64,000 nucleotides of DNA. Source: Pantoea sp. 18069 (GTDB taxonomy: Bacteria > Pseudomonadota > Gammaproteobacteria > Burkholderiales > Burkholderiaceae_C). The notes below the pieces were generated by a model, which saw only the letters and a list, made by a program, of their open reading frames with translations, had not been told where the DNA came from and made no database searches. A program made the position numbers and the translations under genes. Positions 25,848 through 34,564 of the stretch are shown one piece after another. The stretch's first letter is position 1; each line of letters begins with the position of its first letter. The stretch covers positions 62,001 to 126,000 of the forward strand of contig NZ_CACSJA010000004.1 in NCBI RefSeq assembly GCF_902706035.1. Reading direction: 5' to 3'.

Positions 25848-27207
25848 GGCGTGCTCCCGCGGTCTGGAGCCGGTCCAGCGAATTTTCGAGGTAATGGATG
25901 TCGGTGCCGCCCTGCCGGAAGCCTTCGTCGGCCAGCACGGCCTGCAGCAGCGGCGCGCCGTGGTCTATGCCTTGCAGCCGCATGGTCTGCAGCGCCTGCT
26001 GCATGCGTGCGATGGCCTGGTCGCGGGTGTCGCCATGCGCAATGACCTTGGCCACCAGCGAGTCGTACCAGGGCGGCACTTCGGCGCCGTCCACCAGATG
26101 CGTGTCGACGCGAATGCCGGCGCCGTGCGGCGCCTGCCATTGCGCCACGATGCCCGGCGAGGGGCGAAACGTCCAGGGGTGCTCGGCATTGATGCGGCAT
26201 TCGATGGCGTGGCCCTGGGGCTGGATGTCCTGCTGGCGCAAGGCCAGTGGCAGCCCCTGGGCAATGTGCAACTGCTGGGCCACGATGTCTATGCCGGTCA
26301 CGGCCTCGGTCACCGGATGCTCGACCTGCACGCGCGTGTTCATTTCGATGAAATAGAACTGGCCGTTCTCGAACAGGAATTCGAAGGTGCCCGCGCCCCG
26401 GTAGCCCATCTGCACGCAGGCCCGGGCGCAGCGCTCGCCTATCGCCGCGATCGCGGCGCGCGCTATGCCCGGCGCCGGCGACTCCTCCAGCACTTTCTGG
26501 TGGCGCCGCTGCATGGAGCAGTCGCGCTCGCCAAGCCAGACCGCGTGGCCCTGGCCGTCGGCCAGCACCTGGATTTCGACATGGCGCGGATGGATCAGGA
26601 ACTTCTCCATATAGACCGCGGCGCTGCCGAAGGCGCGCGCGGCTTCCTCGCGCGTGAGCCGCAACGCGGCCGGCAGCTCGCCCGGCGCATGCACGACGCG
26701 CATGCCGCGCCCGCCGCCGCCCGCGGCTGCCTTGATGATGACCGGGTAGCCTATCTCCTGCGCCTGGGCCTGCACGCGCGCCAGATCCTGCGGCAGCTCC
26801 CCTTGGGACCCCGGCACGCAGGGCACGCCGGCCTGGAGCATCGCGGCCTTGGCCGCGATCTTGTCGCCCATGCGCCGAATGGTCTCGCCGCGCGGGCCGA
26901 CGAACACCAGGCCCGCTGCTTCCACGGCATCGGCGAACTGCGCGTTCTCCGACAGAAAGCCGTAGCCCGGGTGCACCGCGCCCGCGCCCGTGGCCTGGGC
27001 CGCGAGCAGGATTTCCGCCTGATTCAGATAGCTTTGCGTCGCGGGGGCCGGGCCTATGCAGACGCTCTCGTCGGCCATGCGCACGTGCAGCTGACCGGCG
27101 TCGGCCAGCGAATGGATGGCCACGGTCTTCAATCCCGCGGCCTGGCAGGCGCGGATGACGCGCACCGCGATCTCGCCGCGGTTGGCAATGAGCAGCTTGT
27201 CAAACAT
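25837..27207 (-). CDS. accC: Biotin carboxylase subunit (AccC-like)
   Basis: 456-aa ATP-grasp biotin carboxylase, which carboxylates carrier-bound biotin from bicarbonate and ATP. Conserved features: [20 protein letters not shown] at the N-terminus, [11 protein letters not shown], the ATP-lid glycine loop [10 protein letters not shown] (residues 161-170), and [14 protein letters not shown]. The start overlaps the end of the biotin carrier gene by 8 bp. It is probably a paralogue of the housekeeping accC because it sits among pxp genes with no accD or accA. Confidence 0.92.
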   Translation of the reverse strand: MFDKLLIANRGEIAVRVIRACQAAGLKTVAIHSLADAGQLHVRMADESVCIGPAPATQSYLNQAEILLAAQATGAGAVHPGYGFLSENAQFADAVEAAGLVFVGPRGETIRRMGDKIAAKAAMLQAGVPCVPGSQGELPQDLARVQAQAQEIGYPVIIKAAAGGGGRGMRVVHAPGELPAALRLTREEAARAFGSAAVYMEKFLIHPRHVEIQVLADGQGHAVWLGERDCSMQRRHQKVLEESPAPGIARAAIAAIGERCARACVQMGYRGAGTFEFLFENGQFYFIEMNTRVQVEHPVTEAVTGIDIVAQQLHIAQGLPLALRQQDIQPQGHAIECRINAEHPWTFRPSPGIVAQWQAPHGAGIRVDTHLVDGAEVPPWYDSLVAKVIAHGDTRDQAIARMQQALQTMRLQGIDHGAPLLQAVLADEGFRQGGTDIHYLENSLDRLQTAGARHAD

Positions 27208-27646
27208 GGGCGCTCTCCAGCGCTTCGATCACGAGCAGCGCGGCGCCGGCCTGCACGGCCTGGCCGTTGGCGATCGCGAACGAAATGATCCGGCCCGCGT
27301 GCTCGGCTTCGACTTCGTTGAGCATCTTCATGGTTTCGATCAGGCCCAGCACCTGACCTTGCTCGACGATGGCGCCGACCTGCGCGAACGGCGCAGCGTC
27401 AGGCGCGCTGGCGCGGTAGAAATTGCCGCTCAGCGGGGCCGCCATTGCATGCCGGGCCGGGCCCGCCTGCGGCGGCGTTTCCTGCGCGGCGGGTGTGGAG
27501 GGCGCGGGCAGGGCCGGCGTCACGGGCCGCGCATCGCTGCCAGCGCGTGTGAGCCGCAGGCTGCCCTCGGGGCCGAGGTATTCCATCTCCAGTGCGCCCG
27601 ACTGCTCGAACAGGTCGAAAAGGCGTTCCACGAAAGGGTGTTCCAT
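27200..27646 (-). CDS. accB: Biotin carboxyl carrier protein (AccB-like)
   Basis: 148-aa carrier. Start [21 protein letters not shown], then a Pro/Ala-rich hinge (about 42-70), then the biotinyl domain with [18 protein letters not shown] and the biotinylation motif ETMKM, the acceptor being Lys107. An upstream in-frame ATG at 27730 would run into the pxpA end and was rejected. 10 bp after the pxpA stop, and overlapping accC by 8 bp. This is the functional-looking carrier of the operon, in contrast to the lysine-free homologue at 25470-25847. Confidence 0.92.
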   Translation of the reverse strand: MEHPFVERLFDLFEQSGALEMEYLGPEGSLRLTRAGSDARPVTPALPAPSTPAAQETPPQAGPARHAMAAPLSGNFYRASAPDAAPFAQVGAIVEQGQVLGLIETMKMLNEVEAEHAGRIISFAIANGQAVQAGAALLVIEALESAHV

Positions 27647-27656
27647 GGCGCGCTCC

Positions 27657-28418
27657 TCAGGCAAAGGCCTGGACCGCGACACCCGCTTCTTCGAGCAGGG
27701 CGCGCACCCGCGCGGCCATCTCGATGGCACCGGGCGTGTCGCTGTGCACGCAGATCGAGTCTATGGGCGTGGGCACGGTCTTGCCTTCGCAGGTTTCCAC
27801 GCCGCCGGCGGCGAGCATGCGCAGGATGCGGTCCGCGGCCTGCTGCGGGTCCTTGAGCAGCGCGCCGGGCAGGCTGCGGGCGATCAGGAAGCCGGTCTCG
27901 TCATAGCCGCGGTCGGCATAGATCTCGGCCTTGGAGACCAGGCCCATGTCGCGCGCCACGCGGTCCTGCTGGCCGTTGGCGATCGACAGCAGGACCAGTG
28001 ACGGGTCCACGGCCTTGACGGCGCGGCACACGGCCGTCGCCACGGCTTCGCTGTGATAGGTCTGGTGGCCCATCGCGCCATGGCACTTGACGTACTTGAT
28101 CGGGTTGCCGGCATAGGTCGACAAGGCCATGGCCGCGCCGACCTGGTAGGCCACGAGGCGCTCGATCTGCCCGGGAGTGAACGCCATGTCACGCCGCCCG
28201 AACCCCCAGAGGTCGGGGTAGCCGGGATGCGCGCCCACGCAGACGTTCTGCGCCTTGGCATCGGCAAAGGTGCGGGCCATGATTTCGGGATCGCCCGCGT
28301 GAAAGCCGCAGGCAATGTTGGCGGAGGTGACGATCTTCAGGATGGCCTGGTCGTCACCCATGCGGTAGGCGCCGAAACCTTCTCCCATGTCTGAATTCAA
28401 GTCGACGGTTCTGCTCAT
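27657..28418 (-). CDS. pxpA: 5-oxoprolinase subunit A (LamB/YcsF family)
   Basis: 253-aa LamB/YcsF protein. It begins MSRTVDLNSDMGEGFGAYRM and carries the family hallmark SANIACGFHAGDP, with later KCHGAMGHQTYHSE and YDETGFLIARSL. In bacteria PxpA acts with PxpB and PxpC in ATP-dependent cleavage of 5-oxoproline (pyroglutamate) to glutamate. ATG at 28418 has AAAGGAC upstream; the longer frame is not conserved. It lies 100 bp below pxpC, the largest gap in the operon. Confidence 0.92.
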   Translation of the reverse strand: MSRTVDLNSDMGEGFGAYRMGDDQAILKIVTSANIACGFHAGDPEIMARTFADAKAQNVCVGAHPGYPDLWGFGRRDMAFTPGQIERLVAYQVGAAMALSTYAGNPIKYVKCHGAMGHQTYHSEAVATAVCRAVKAVDPSLVLLSIANGQQDRVARDMGLVSKAEIYADRGYDETGFLIARSLPGALLKDPQQAADRILRMLAAGGVETCEGKTVPTPIDSICVHSDTPGAIEMAARVRALLEEAGVAVQAFA

Positions 28419-28518
28419 GTGGAGGTCCTTTTTGCTGGCGGTGGGGTGAAGTGCTGCCTGCCTGCCGCGCGCGCGGGCCGGCGGCAGGCGTGGGAAATTG
28501 GGAAATGGGGAAATGCGT

Positions 28519-29502
28519 TCAGTGCACGCGGGTCGCGACCAGCGGCAGGTTCGCGGCCATGGCCCGCCAGGCCGCATGCTGGGCGCGCAATGCGCCGACG
28601 GCTTCGGTCACATCGACGCGTTCGAAGCGCAGCGCGCAGCCGGCCGGCACCTGGCCCAGGCGCCAGTGGTCGGCCTCGATGACCGTCGCGATCTTGGGGT
28701 AGCCGCCGCAGGTATTGGCTTCGGCGAGCTGGATGATGGGCTGGCCCGCGGGCGGCACCTGCACCGTGCCCGGCACCAGGCCGTGGGACAGCAGCTCGCG
28801 GCGGCGCTCCATCTGCAGCGCCTGCGCGCCCTGCAGCCGGTAGCCCTGGCGGTTCGAGTCCGGCGTGACCTGCCAGGGCGTGCCCTCGAAATGCTGGCGC
28901 GAGGCCGCGCTGAATTCCTCGTACTCGGCGGCCGGCAGCACGCGCACGCTGACGCAGCCCTGGGCAATCTGCGCGAGCAGCGCGGGCACCTCGCGCGGCA
29001 CGCAGCCCAGGCCCGCGCCGCGTTGCGCGGCGGCGCCGGCTTCGCCCAGCGGCAGGACGTCCAGGCGCTTGAGTCCGCGCCCACCCAGGCCGCCCAGGCC
29101 GGCCTTGAGGTCGGTGCTGCGCGAGCCCAGCACGGGCGGCACGTCCACGCCGCCGGCCACGCCGAGATAGACGCGCATGCCGCGCGCGGGGCGCTGGATC
29201 GTCAGTGTCTGGCCGGCCCGGGCGCGGCAGCTCCACCAGGGCGCGATCAGCTGGCCGTCGAGTTCGATGCGCGCATCGGCGCCCGTGCAGGCAAAGACGC
29301 TGTCGCGCTCGAAGCGCACGCGAAAAGGGAAGATCGCCAGTTCGATGCCGGCGGCGTCGGGCGCATTTCCCACCAGGCTGTTGGCGTAGCGCAGCGCCAG
29401 CGGGTCCATGGCCCCGCTGGCGCACACGCCCAGGTGCAGCTGGCCGCTGCGGCCCGCGTCCTGCACCAGATTCATCGCGCCCGAAGTCAGGACCTGCATC
29501 AT
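28519..29502 (-). CDS. pxpC: 5-oxoprolinase subunit C / AHS2 carboxyltransferase-like protein
   Basis: 327-aa AHS2 (KipA, allophanate hydrolase subunit 2) protein, homologous to one half of the carboxyltransferase domain of urea carboxylase. Start MMQVLTSGAMNLVQDAGRSG; conserved SGAMDPLALRYANSLVGN, VPREVPALL, and the C-terminal LAEANTCGGYPKIATVI. The ATG overlaps the pxpB stop by ATGA, so the two subunits are probably made in equal amounts. With PxpB it forms the PxpBC complex; next to accB and accC it could instead be a carboxyltransferase. Confidence 0.92.
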   Translation of the reverse strand: MMQVLTSGAMNLVQDAGRSGQLHLGVCASGAMDPLALRYANSLVGNAPDAAGIELAIFPFRVRFERDSVFACTGADARIELDGQLIAPWWSCRARAGQTLTIQRPARGMRVYLGVAGGVDVPPVLGSRSTDLKAGLGGLGGRGLKRLDVLPLGEAGAAAQRGAGLGCVPREVPALLAQIAQGCVSVRVLPAAEYEEFSAASRQHFEGTPWQVTPDSNRQGYRLQGAQALQMERRRELLSHGLVPGTVQVPPAGQPIIQLAEANTCGGYPKIATVIEADHWRLGQVPAGCALRFERVDVTEAVGALRAQHAAWRAMAANLPLVATRVH

Positions 29503-30209
29503 GCGATCACCTCCCGGGCCACGAAGCGCACGGTGTCGCCGGGCTCGAACAGGCAGGGCGCGGCGCGCGTGGCGTCGAACACCGCCGCCGAAGTCACTCC
29601 CAGGATATGCCAGCCCGAAGGCGCGGCTTCGGGCATGACGCCGGCCTGCACGCCGCCTATGACCACCGAGCCGCGGGGAATGCGCAGCCGCGGCACCGAG
29701 CGGCGCGGCGCATGCAGGCGCTCGGGCAGGCCCGACAGGTAGCTGAAGCCTGGCGTGGAGCCTATGCACATCACCTGGAACTGCGCGCTGCTGTGCAGCG
29801 CGACGTAGTCGTGCACTCCCAGGCCTGCGCGCTGGGCCTGCTCCTGCAGGTCGATGCCGCCGTCGCCGCCGTAGATGACAGGAATGTCCACGACCCGCGG
29901 CGCGGATGCGGCGGCCGTGGCCTGCTCCCACTGCGCGAGCACCCAGTCGCGCACGGCGTGGGGAGCGAGCTGCAGGGGGTCGAACAGCACCAGGATGTTG
30001 TTCACGCCCGGCACGATCTCGCGGATGCCGTCGAGATGCGCCGGTCCGCGCAAGGCCTTGGCCAGCGCCCAGATGCGCTGCTGTATGCCCACGTCGATCC
30101 GGGCATCGCCGCAATCGAGATAGATGCCGCCGGCGCCGGCGAAATGGATGCGCGGTGCGCCGCTGCGTGGCGCGCTGGCTGCGTGTTCTGCCGCTTGGAC
30201 TGTCGTCAT
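29499..30209 (-). CDS. pxpB: 5-oxoprolinase subunit B / AHS1 (KipI) protein
   Basis: 236-aa AHS1 protein. Conserved features are GIREIVPGVNNILVLFDP, VIYGGDGGIDL, and the family signature CIGSTPGFSYLSGLPERLH followed by RIPRGSVVIGG. The start MTTVQAAEHAAS was chosen because homology begins shortly after; an ATG at 30368 would run through the divergent promoter. First gene of the eight-gene operon and divergent from the LysR gene at 30404. The sequence just before it (30210-30403) holds an inverted repeat and a poly-T/poly-A dyad. Confidence 0.92.
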   Translation of the reverse strand: MTTVQAAEHAASAPRSGAPRIHFAGAGGIYLDCGDARIDVGIQQRIWALAKALRGPAHLDGIREIVPGVNNILVLFDPLQLAPHAVRDWVLAQWEQATAAASAPRVVDIPVIYGGDGGIDLQEQAQRAGLGVHDYVALHSSAQFQVMCIGSTPGFSYLSGLPERLHAPRRSVPRLRIPRGSVVIGGVQAGVMPEAAPSGWHILGVTSAAVFDATRAAPCLFEPGDTVRFVAREVIA

Positions 30210-30254
30210 TTTGGGTCTTCCTGGATGCCGTTGCAGCGACATTTCCTGCCGCGA

Positions 30255-30276
30255 TGAAGTGATCATCCAAACTTCA
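30255..30276. promoter_or_regulatory. Candidate LysR operator upstream of pxpB
   Basis: Inverted repeat TGAAGT-N10-ACTTCA, with one more near match outside each arm. It sits 46 bp upstream of the pxpB start and in the divergent region to the LysR gene at 30404. A second dyad of T7CG and CGA6 follows at 30295-30314. Both fit control of the pxp operon by the LysR protein; no experimental support is visible. Confidence 0.4.
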
Positions 30277-30403
30277 CCGCGCTGCGGCAAACGACTTTTT
30301 TTCGACGAAAAAAGCCAATTTTTCTTCAGGCGCGCAGGCCGCGGGCGCGTGCCCATTGGTAACGCCAACGGGCAAGGGGCACGGATTTTGCAAGTCTGCC
30401 GGC

Positions 30404-31348
30404 GTGAACACCCGCTTTCTCGAAACCCTCATCGTCCTGGCCCGCGTGGGCAGCTTCCGCGAGGCCGCCGAGGCCATGCACGTCACGCAGACGGCCGTGT
30501 CGCAGCGCATCGCCAATCTCGAGGACGACCTGGGAATCGAGCTGATAGACCGCAGCGCGCGCCAGCTCAAGCTCACGCCCCATGGGCAGGAAGTGGTCGA
30601 GCAGTCGCGCAAGATCGTGGCGCTGACCAAGGGCCTGCACCAGCTGTCGCAGCGTGACGCGCCCGTGGCCGGCCCGGTGCGCATAGGCGCCGTGGAAACC
30701 GTGGTCAAGACCTGGCTGTCGCCGCTGATCAAGGAGATCTCGACGGCCTGCCCGTTGATCGATCTCGAGATCTCGGTGGATACCTCGCGCAATCTGCAGG
30801 AGATGTTCATGCGCCGGCACATCGATGTCATGTTCCAGGACATGCACTTCCTGCCCGCGACCGAGTCGACGGGATACCTGGTGCGCCAGATTTGCGCCTA
30901 TCCGGTGCACTGGATTTCACGCCCCGACCTGTGCAGCGGCCTGCCGCCAGCGCATGCGTTGAAGGAAATCATCTCCCACCGGATACTGACTTTTTCCCGC
31001 TTCTCGCTGCCCCATGCCAACTTGCAGACCTTTCTGATGGACCACGCGCTGGAAAACGCGCGCATCACCAACCTGCCGTCGGTCGAATCCATCCTGCAAC
31101 TGCTGCACGATGGCTACGGCGTGGCCGCCATCCCGCCGATGTTCGTCATCGCCTCCTTGCAGCAGGGCGGGCTGACGCTGTGGGACTGCCCCGCGCCCCA
31201 GCCCATCACCATGCTGGGCGTTGCGCGCCGCGGCGCGTCCGCCGGCGTGCTCGAAGTACTGCGGCGCGCGCTGGGCGTGGCGCACGCCACGGCCGAGCGG
31301 GTGCAGCAAGATGCGGGCCGGCCGTGGATGCGCTCGCTGGGGGAATGA
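30404..31348 (+). CDS. LysR-family transcriptional regulator
   Basis: 314-aa LysR regulator starting at a GTG that reads MNTRFLETLIVLARVGSF, the normal LysR beginning. The HTH follows (REAAEAMHVTQTAVSQRIANLE). An in-frame ATG at 30356 would add 16 unconserved residues. The effector domain starts near VRIGAVETVVKTWLSPLI. Divergent from pxpB and therefore the probable activator of the 23007-30209 operon. Effector unknown; pyroglutamate or a lactam would fit. Confidence 0.87.
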   Translation: MNTRFLETLIVLARVGSFREAAEAMHVTQTAVSQRIANLEDDLGIELIDRSARQLKLTPHGQEVVEQSRKIVALTKGLHQLSQRDAPVAGPVRIGAVETVVKTWLSPLIKEISTACPLIDLEISVDTSRNLQEMFMRRHIDVMFQDMHFLPATESTGYLVRQICAYPVHWISRPDLCSGLPPAHALKEIISHRILTFSRFSLPHANLQTFLMDHALENARITNLPSVESILQLLHDGYGVAAIPPMFVIASLQQGGLTLWDCPAPQPITMLGVARRGASAGVLEVLRRALGVAHATAERVQQDAGRPWMRSLGE

Positions 31349-31437
31349 ACCTGGCCCCCACGCTTGCTCGCTGCGCGTAGCTGCGCCTGGGAGGGCAAAG
31401 CCCCCATCGCGTTTTTCCTTGGGGCGGCCCGGCGATG

Positions 31438-31467
31438 AAAAAAGCCCCCGGGCCGGGGCCAGGGGGC
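31438..31467 (-). terminator. Rho-independent terminator of the TRAP operon
   Basis: Read on the minus strand, a very GC-rich hairpin with outer arms GCCCCC / GGGGGC and an inner GGCC stem is followed by six T. It lies 25 bp after the dctM stop and in the gap to the convergent LysR gene. Confidence 0.75.
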
Positions 31468-31491
31468 GGGGAGCGGTGAGGCTTGGCGCGG

Positions 31492-32790
31492 CTATTTCAT
31501 CGCATTTGGCAGCCACAGCACGATGTCGGGGAACACCGTCACGACGGCCGTCGCGGCGACCAGGATCAGGAAGAAGGGGAAGGACTTCTTGATCAGGAAC
31601 CACAGGCTGTGCTTGGTGATGTTCTGGATCACGAACAGGTTGAAGCCCACGGGCGGCGTGATCTGCGCCATCTCCACGATCAGGATCAGGTAGATGCCGA
31701 ACCAGATCGGGTCTATGCCTGCGGCCAGCACCGCCGGCATCAGCACCGAGGTGGTCAGCACCACGATGGAAATGCCTTCGAGAAACGCGCCCAGGATGAT
31801 GAAGAAGATCGACAGCACCAGGATCAGCCCGTACTGGCTCAGGCCCAGCGAGGAAATCCAGGTGGCGAGATTGGACGGCAGCCCCGAGAAGCTCATGGCC
31901 GCGGTCAGGCAGCCCGCGCCGACCATGATGAAGGCGATCATGCAGGTGGTGCGCACCGCGCCCATCAGGCTGTCGGTAAAGCTCGCCCGCGTGAGCGAGC
32001 CGCTCAGGCCGGCAATGCCCAGGGCGCCGGCGACGCCGATCACCGCCGCCTCGGTGGCCGTGGCCACGCCGGTGTAGATCGTGCCTATCACCAGCGCGAT
32101 CAGCGCCAGCACGGGCAGCAGCAGGCGCAGGCGATAGACCATCTCGCGCAGCGGCATGGGCGGATCCGCTGGCGGCACCTTGCCGGGGTTGCGCCAGGAC
32201 CAGTAGGCGATATAGCCCGAGAACATCACCATCAGCATGATCCCCGGGACGATGCCGGCGATGAACAGCTTGACCACGGAGGCCTGCGCCGCGACACCGT
32301 AGACGATCATCACGATGGACGGCGGTATCAGCAGCCCCAGCGTGCCCGCGCCCGCGAGCGAGCCCACGGCCAGGCCTTCGTCGTAGCCGCGCTTCTTGAG
32401 CTCGGGCAGCGAGATCTTGCCTATGGTCGCGGCCGTCGCGGCCGAAGACCCGCTCACGGCCGCGAAGATGCCGCAGCCGACCACATTGACGTGCACCAGG
32501 CGCCCGGGCAGCATGCGCATCCACGGGCCCAGGCCGGCGAACATGTCCTGCGACAGCCGGGTGCGAAACAGGATCTCGCCCATCCAGATGAACATCGGCA
32601 ACGCGACCAGCCCCCAGTTGGCGGCCGAATCCCAGGCCTTGGTGGGCAGCACGATGTCGGCCGGCACGTCGGTGAAGAAGATCACGCTGAGCACGCCGCA
32701 GGCCAGCAGGCCCAGCGATACCCACAGGCCCGCGGCCAGCATCAGCAGCAGCAGCGCGACCACGAAAACCGCTTGCAGTACGTCACCCAT
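31492..32790 (-). CDS. dctM: TRAP transporter large permease (DctM)
   Basis: 432-aa inner-membrane protein with about twelve hydrophobic segments, the transport subunit of a tripartite ATP-independent periplasmic transporter, driven by a sodium or proton gradient. Recognisable elements: GVLSVIFFTDVPADIVL, VSGSSAATAATIGKISLPELKKRGYD, LLIPPSIVMIVYG, and MAQITPPVGFNLFVIQ. The start overlaps the dctQ end by 8 bp. Followed by a strong terminator. Substrate is decided by the binding protein at 33327-34307. Confidence 0.93.
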   Translation of the reverse strand: MGDVLQAVFVVALLLLMLAAGLWVSLGLLACGVLSVIFFTDVPADIVLPTKAWDSAANWGLVALPMFIWMGEILFRTRLSQDMFAGLGPWMRMLPGRLVHVNVVGCGIFAAVSGSSAATAATIGKISLPELKKRGYDEGLAVGSLAGAGTLGLLIPPSIVMIVYGVAAQASVVKLFIAGIVPGIMLMVMFSGYIAYWSWRNPGKVPPADPPMPLREMVYRLRLLLPVLALIALVIGTIYTGVATATEAAVIGVAGALGIAGLSGSLTRASFTDSLMGAVRTTCMIAFIMVGAGCLTAAMSFSGLPSNLATWISSLGLSQYGLILVLSIFFIILGAFLEGISIVVLTTSVLMPAVLAAGIDPIWFGIYLILIVEMAQITPPVGFNLFVIQNITKHSLWFLIKKSFPFFLILVAATAVVTVFPDIVLWLPNAMK

Positions 32791-33349
32791 GGCCTTCCTC
32801 CGTCCAGTAGTTGCCGCGCACGGCGCACACCAGGCGCCCGAGCAGCATCACGAACATGCCCCACATGCCGATGGGCATCGACAGCTGCGGGATCCACATT
32901 GGCAGGATCACCATGCCCTGCGACAGCTCGTTGCCGACGAAGGACTCATGCACGAAGAGCGTGCAATGCTTTGCGGCCCAGCCCACGAGCACCAGCGCGG
33001 CGACGGTGGACAGCACCTCGCAGGCCTGCCTGGCCCGGGCAGGCAGTACCTGCAGCAGCAGCGTGACGCGGATGTGCGCGCCCTGGCGCAAGGTATAGGG
33101 CAGCGCCAGGAACACGGTGGCGGCCATGGACCAGGCCGCGAAATCGTCGGCCCCGGGAATCTGCGTGCCGATCAGGCGGGCCACCACCTGGGCCGCGACC
33201 AGCGCCGCAGTGCACAGCAGGGAAATGCCGCCGAGCGCACCCGACAGCCAGGCAACGGCATCGAGCGTGCGGTCCATCCACTGCATGGCGTTCAGCCTGG
33301 GCGCGGCGCCGTGTGCGGCGTCCGTGTCACGGATGGTTGCGGTAGGCAT
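32783..33349 (-). CDS. dctQ: TRAP transporter small permease (DctQ)
   Basis: 188-aa inner-membrane protein with four hydrophobic segments typical of DctQ (SLLCTAALVAAQVVARLIG, DDFAAWSMAATVFLALPY, LPMWIPQLSMPIGMWGMFV). It overlaps dctP by 23 bp if translation begins at MPTATIRDT; a second in-frame ATG at 33286 (MQWMDRTLDAV) would remove the overlap. Works as the stabilising partner of DctM. Confidence 0.9.
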   Translation of the reverse strand: MPTATIRDTDAAHGAAPRLNAMQWMDRTLDAVAWLSGALGGISLLCTAALVAAQVVARLIGTQIPGADDFAAWSMAATVFLALPYTLRQGAHIRVTLLLQVLPARARQACEVLSTVAALVLVGWAAKHCTLFVHESFVGNELSQGMVILPMWIPQLSMPIGMWGMFVMLLGRLVCAVRGNYWTEEGHG

Positions 33350-34307
33350 TGAGCACCTCCAGCGCCTGCGGGTCGGCCTTCTTGGCCCATTCGTCGGCCA
33401 ATGTCTTGGCGACGGACTTCATCTGTTCGGCCAGCCTGGGCGGCATGGGCATGACCTTGATGCCCTTGGCGGTCAGCGTGTCCATGTATTTCTGGTCCGC
33501 GGCCTTGGCCAGCACCCAGCCGCGTTCCTCGGCCTTGGCGGCCGCCTCCATCAGGCCCTTGCGCTGCGGCTCGGTCAAGGCATTGAAGGCGCGCTTGTTC
33601 ATGTAGGCCACATGGAAGGGGGCGGCCGCCTGCAGGTTGTAGAAGTACTGCGTGTAGTCCCAGGCACTGGTGTCCACCCCGGTGGCCGAGGAGGTCATCA
33701 TCATGTCGATCATGTTGGTCGAGAAGGCCTGCGGCACTTCGGCGATCTGCACCGTGGTCGGCACGGCGCCCATGAGCGTGGCCATGCGCGAGGCCGAGGC
33801 ATTGACGGCGCGCAGCTTCATGCCCTTGAAGTCATCGAGAGATTCCACGGGCTTCTTGGTGTAGATGCCCTGCGTGGGCCAGGGGCTGCCGTACAGCAGG
33901 ATGAGATTGCTTTTCTCCAGGCGCTGCGCGATCAGCGGGCGCGCGGTCTGCCAGAGCAGGAGGGTCTTGTCGAAGGACGGCGCGAGAAACGGAATGTTGT
34001 CGATCTCGAAGATCGGGTCGTCGTTGCCCATGGCCGCGAGCAGCACGTCGGCCACGGGCACCAGGCCTTGCTGTACGCCGCGCTTGACTTCCGGGCGCTT
34101 GAGCAAGAGCGAGTTGGGCTGCACTTTCAGCTCCAGCGCTCCGGCGGTCGCCGTCTTGACGTCCTGGGCGAAGCTGCGTGCATTTTCCGTGTGGTAGTTG
34201 GTGTCGGGCTGCTCGGCCGACATGGTCAGCGTGACGGCGTGGGCGAGCCCCGTACACAGGGCCACTGCTGCGATGGCCGAAACGACGGCGGTGCGAAGGG
34301 GTTGCAT
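33327..34307 (-). CDS. dctP: TRAP transporter substrate-binding protein (DctP family)
   Basis: 326-aa periplasmic binding protein with signal peptide (LRTAVVSAIAAVALCTGLAHA-VTLT). The DctP fold is seen in GALELKVQPNSLLLKRPEV, FEIDNIPFLAPSFD, the TRAP helix-9 region FKGMKLRAVNASASRM, and AEVPQAFSTNMIDMMMT. First gene of the dctPQM operon. The conserved Arg in LRAVNASASRM binds a carboxylate in this family, so an organic acid is expected; which one is unknown. Confidence 0.92.
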   Translation of the reverse strand: MQPLRTAVVSAIAAVALCTGLAHAVTLTMSAEQPDTNYHTENARSFAQDVKTATAGALELKVQPNSLLLKRPEVKRGVQQGLVPVADVLLAAMGNDDPIFEIDNIPFLAPSFDKTLLLWQTARPLIAQRLEKSNLILLYGSPWPTQGIYTKKPVESLDDFKGMKLRAVNASASRMATLMGAVPTTVQIAEVPQAFSTNMIDMMMTSSATGVDTSAWDYTQYFYNLQAAAPFHVAYMNKRAFNALTEPQRKGLMEAAAKAEERGWVLAKAADQKYMDTLTAKGIKVMPMPPRLAEQMKSVAKTLADEWAKKADPQALEVLNAYRNHP

Positions 34308-34564
34308 CGTGACTTTTCCTCAAAGAAGTGTCTGAACCATTGGCCTGGCGCGGGGAGCGCAGGCCGGGCTTGGAAAGCCGTGCAATCACTGTGCATCAGC
34401 TGCCAAAATGGTGTCAAAGCAGTTTTTTTTGTCAAAGTCCGCAATTTTTCTTGAGCGCTCCAGAGGGGGGCGCGCCGCCCTTTTAGGGTGCTTCGCCGTC
34501 CCGTGGGCAGGCAAGAAAACCGCCGGTTGCACCAGGGGCGTGCGGCCCGGGGCACTTGCGCCGT
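34308..34564. other. 257-bp non-coding gap upstream of dctP
   Basis: No gene seen. It carries T-rich tracts near 34425-34450 that could hold the dctP promoter. A short GC hairpin, GGGCG-CGC-CGCCC followed by TTTT, sits at 34468-34484. That hairpin faces the plus strand, where no gene ends, so its meaning is unclear. Confidence 0.4.

Noticed and set aside
25474-26200. Upstream extension of the MFS frame and a 662-codon frame reaching 26200
   Set aside because: Both cover the carrier and accC genes in other frames and lack conserved residues; ATG at 25473 with ATGA coupling is better supported.
34468-34484. Terminator for a plus-strand gene
   Set aside because: The short GC hairpin with TTTT faces the plus strand, but no plus-strand gene ends there; kept only as a note in the gap entry.
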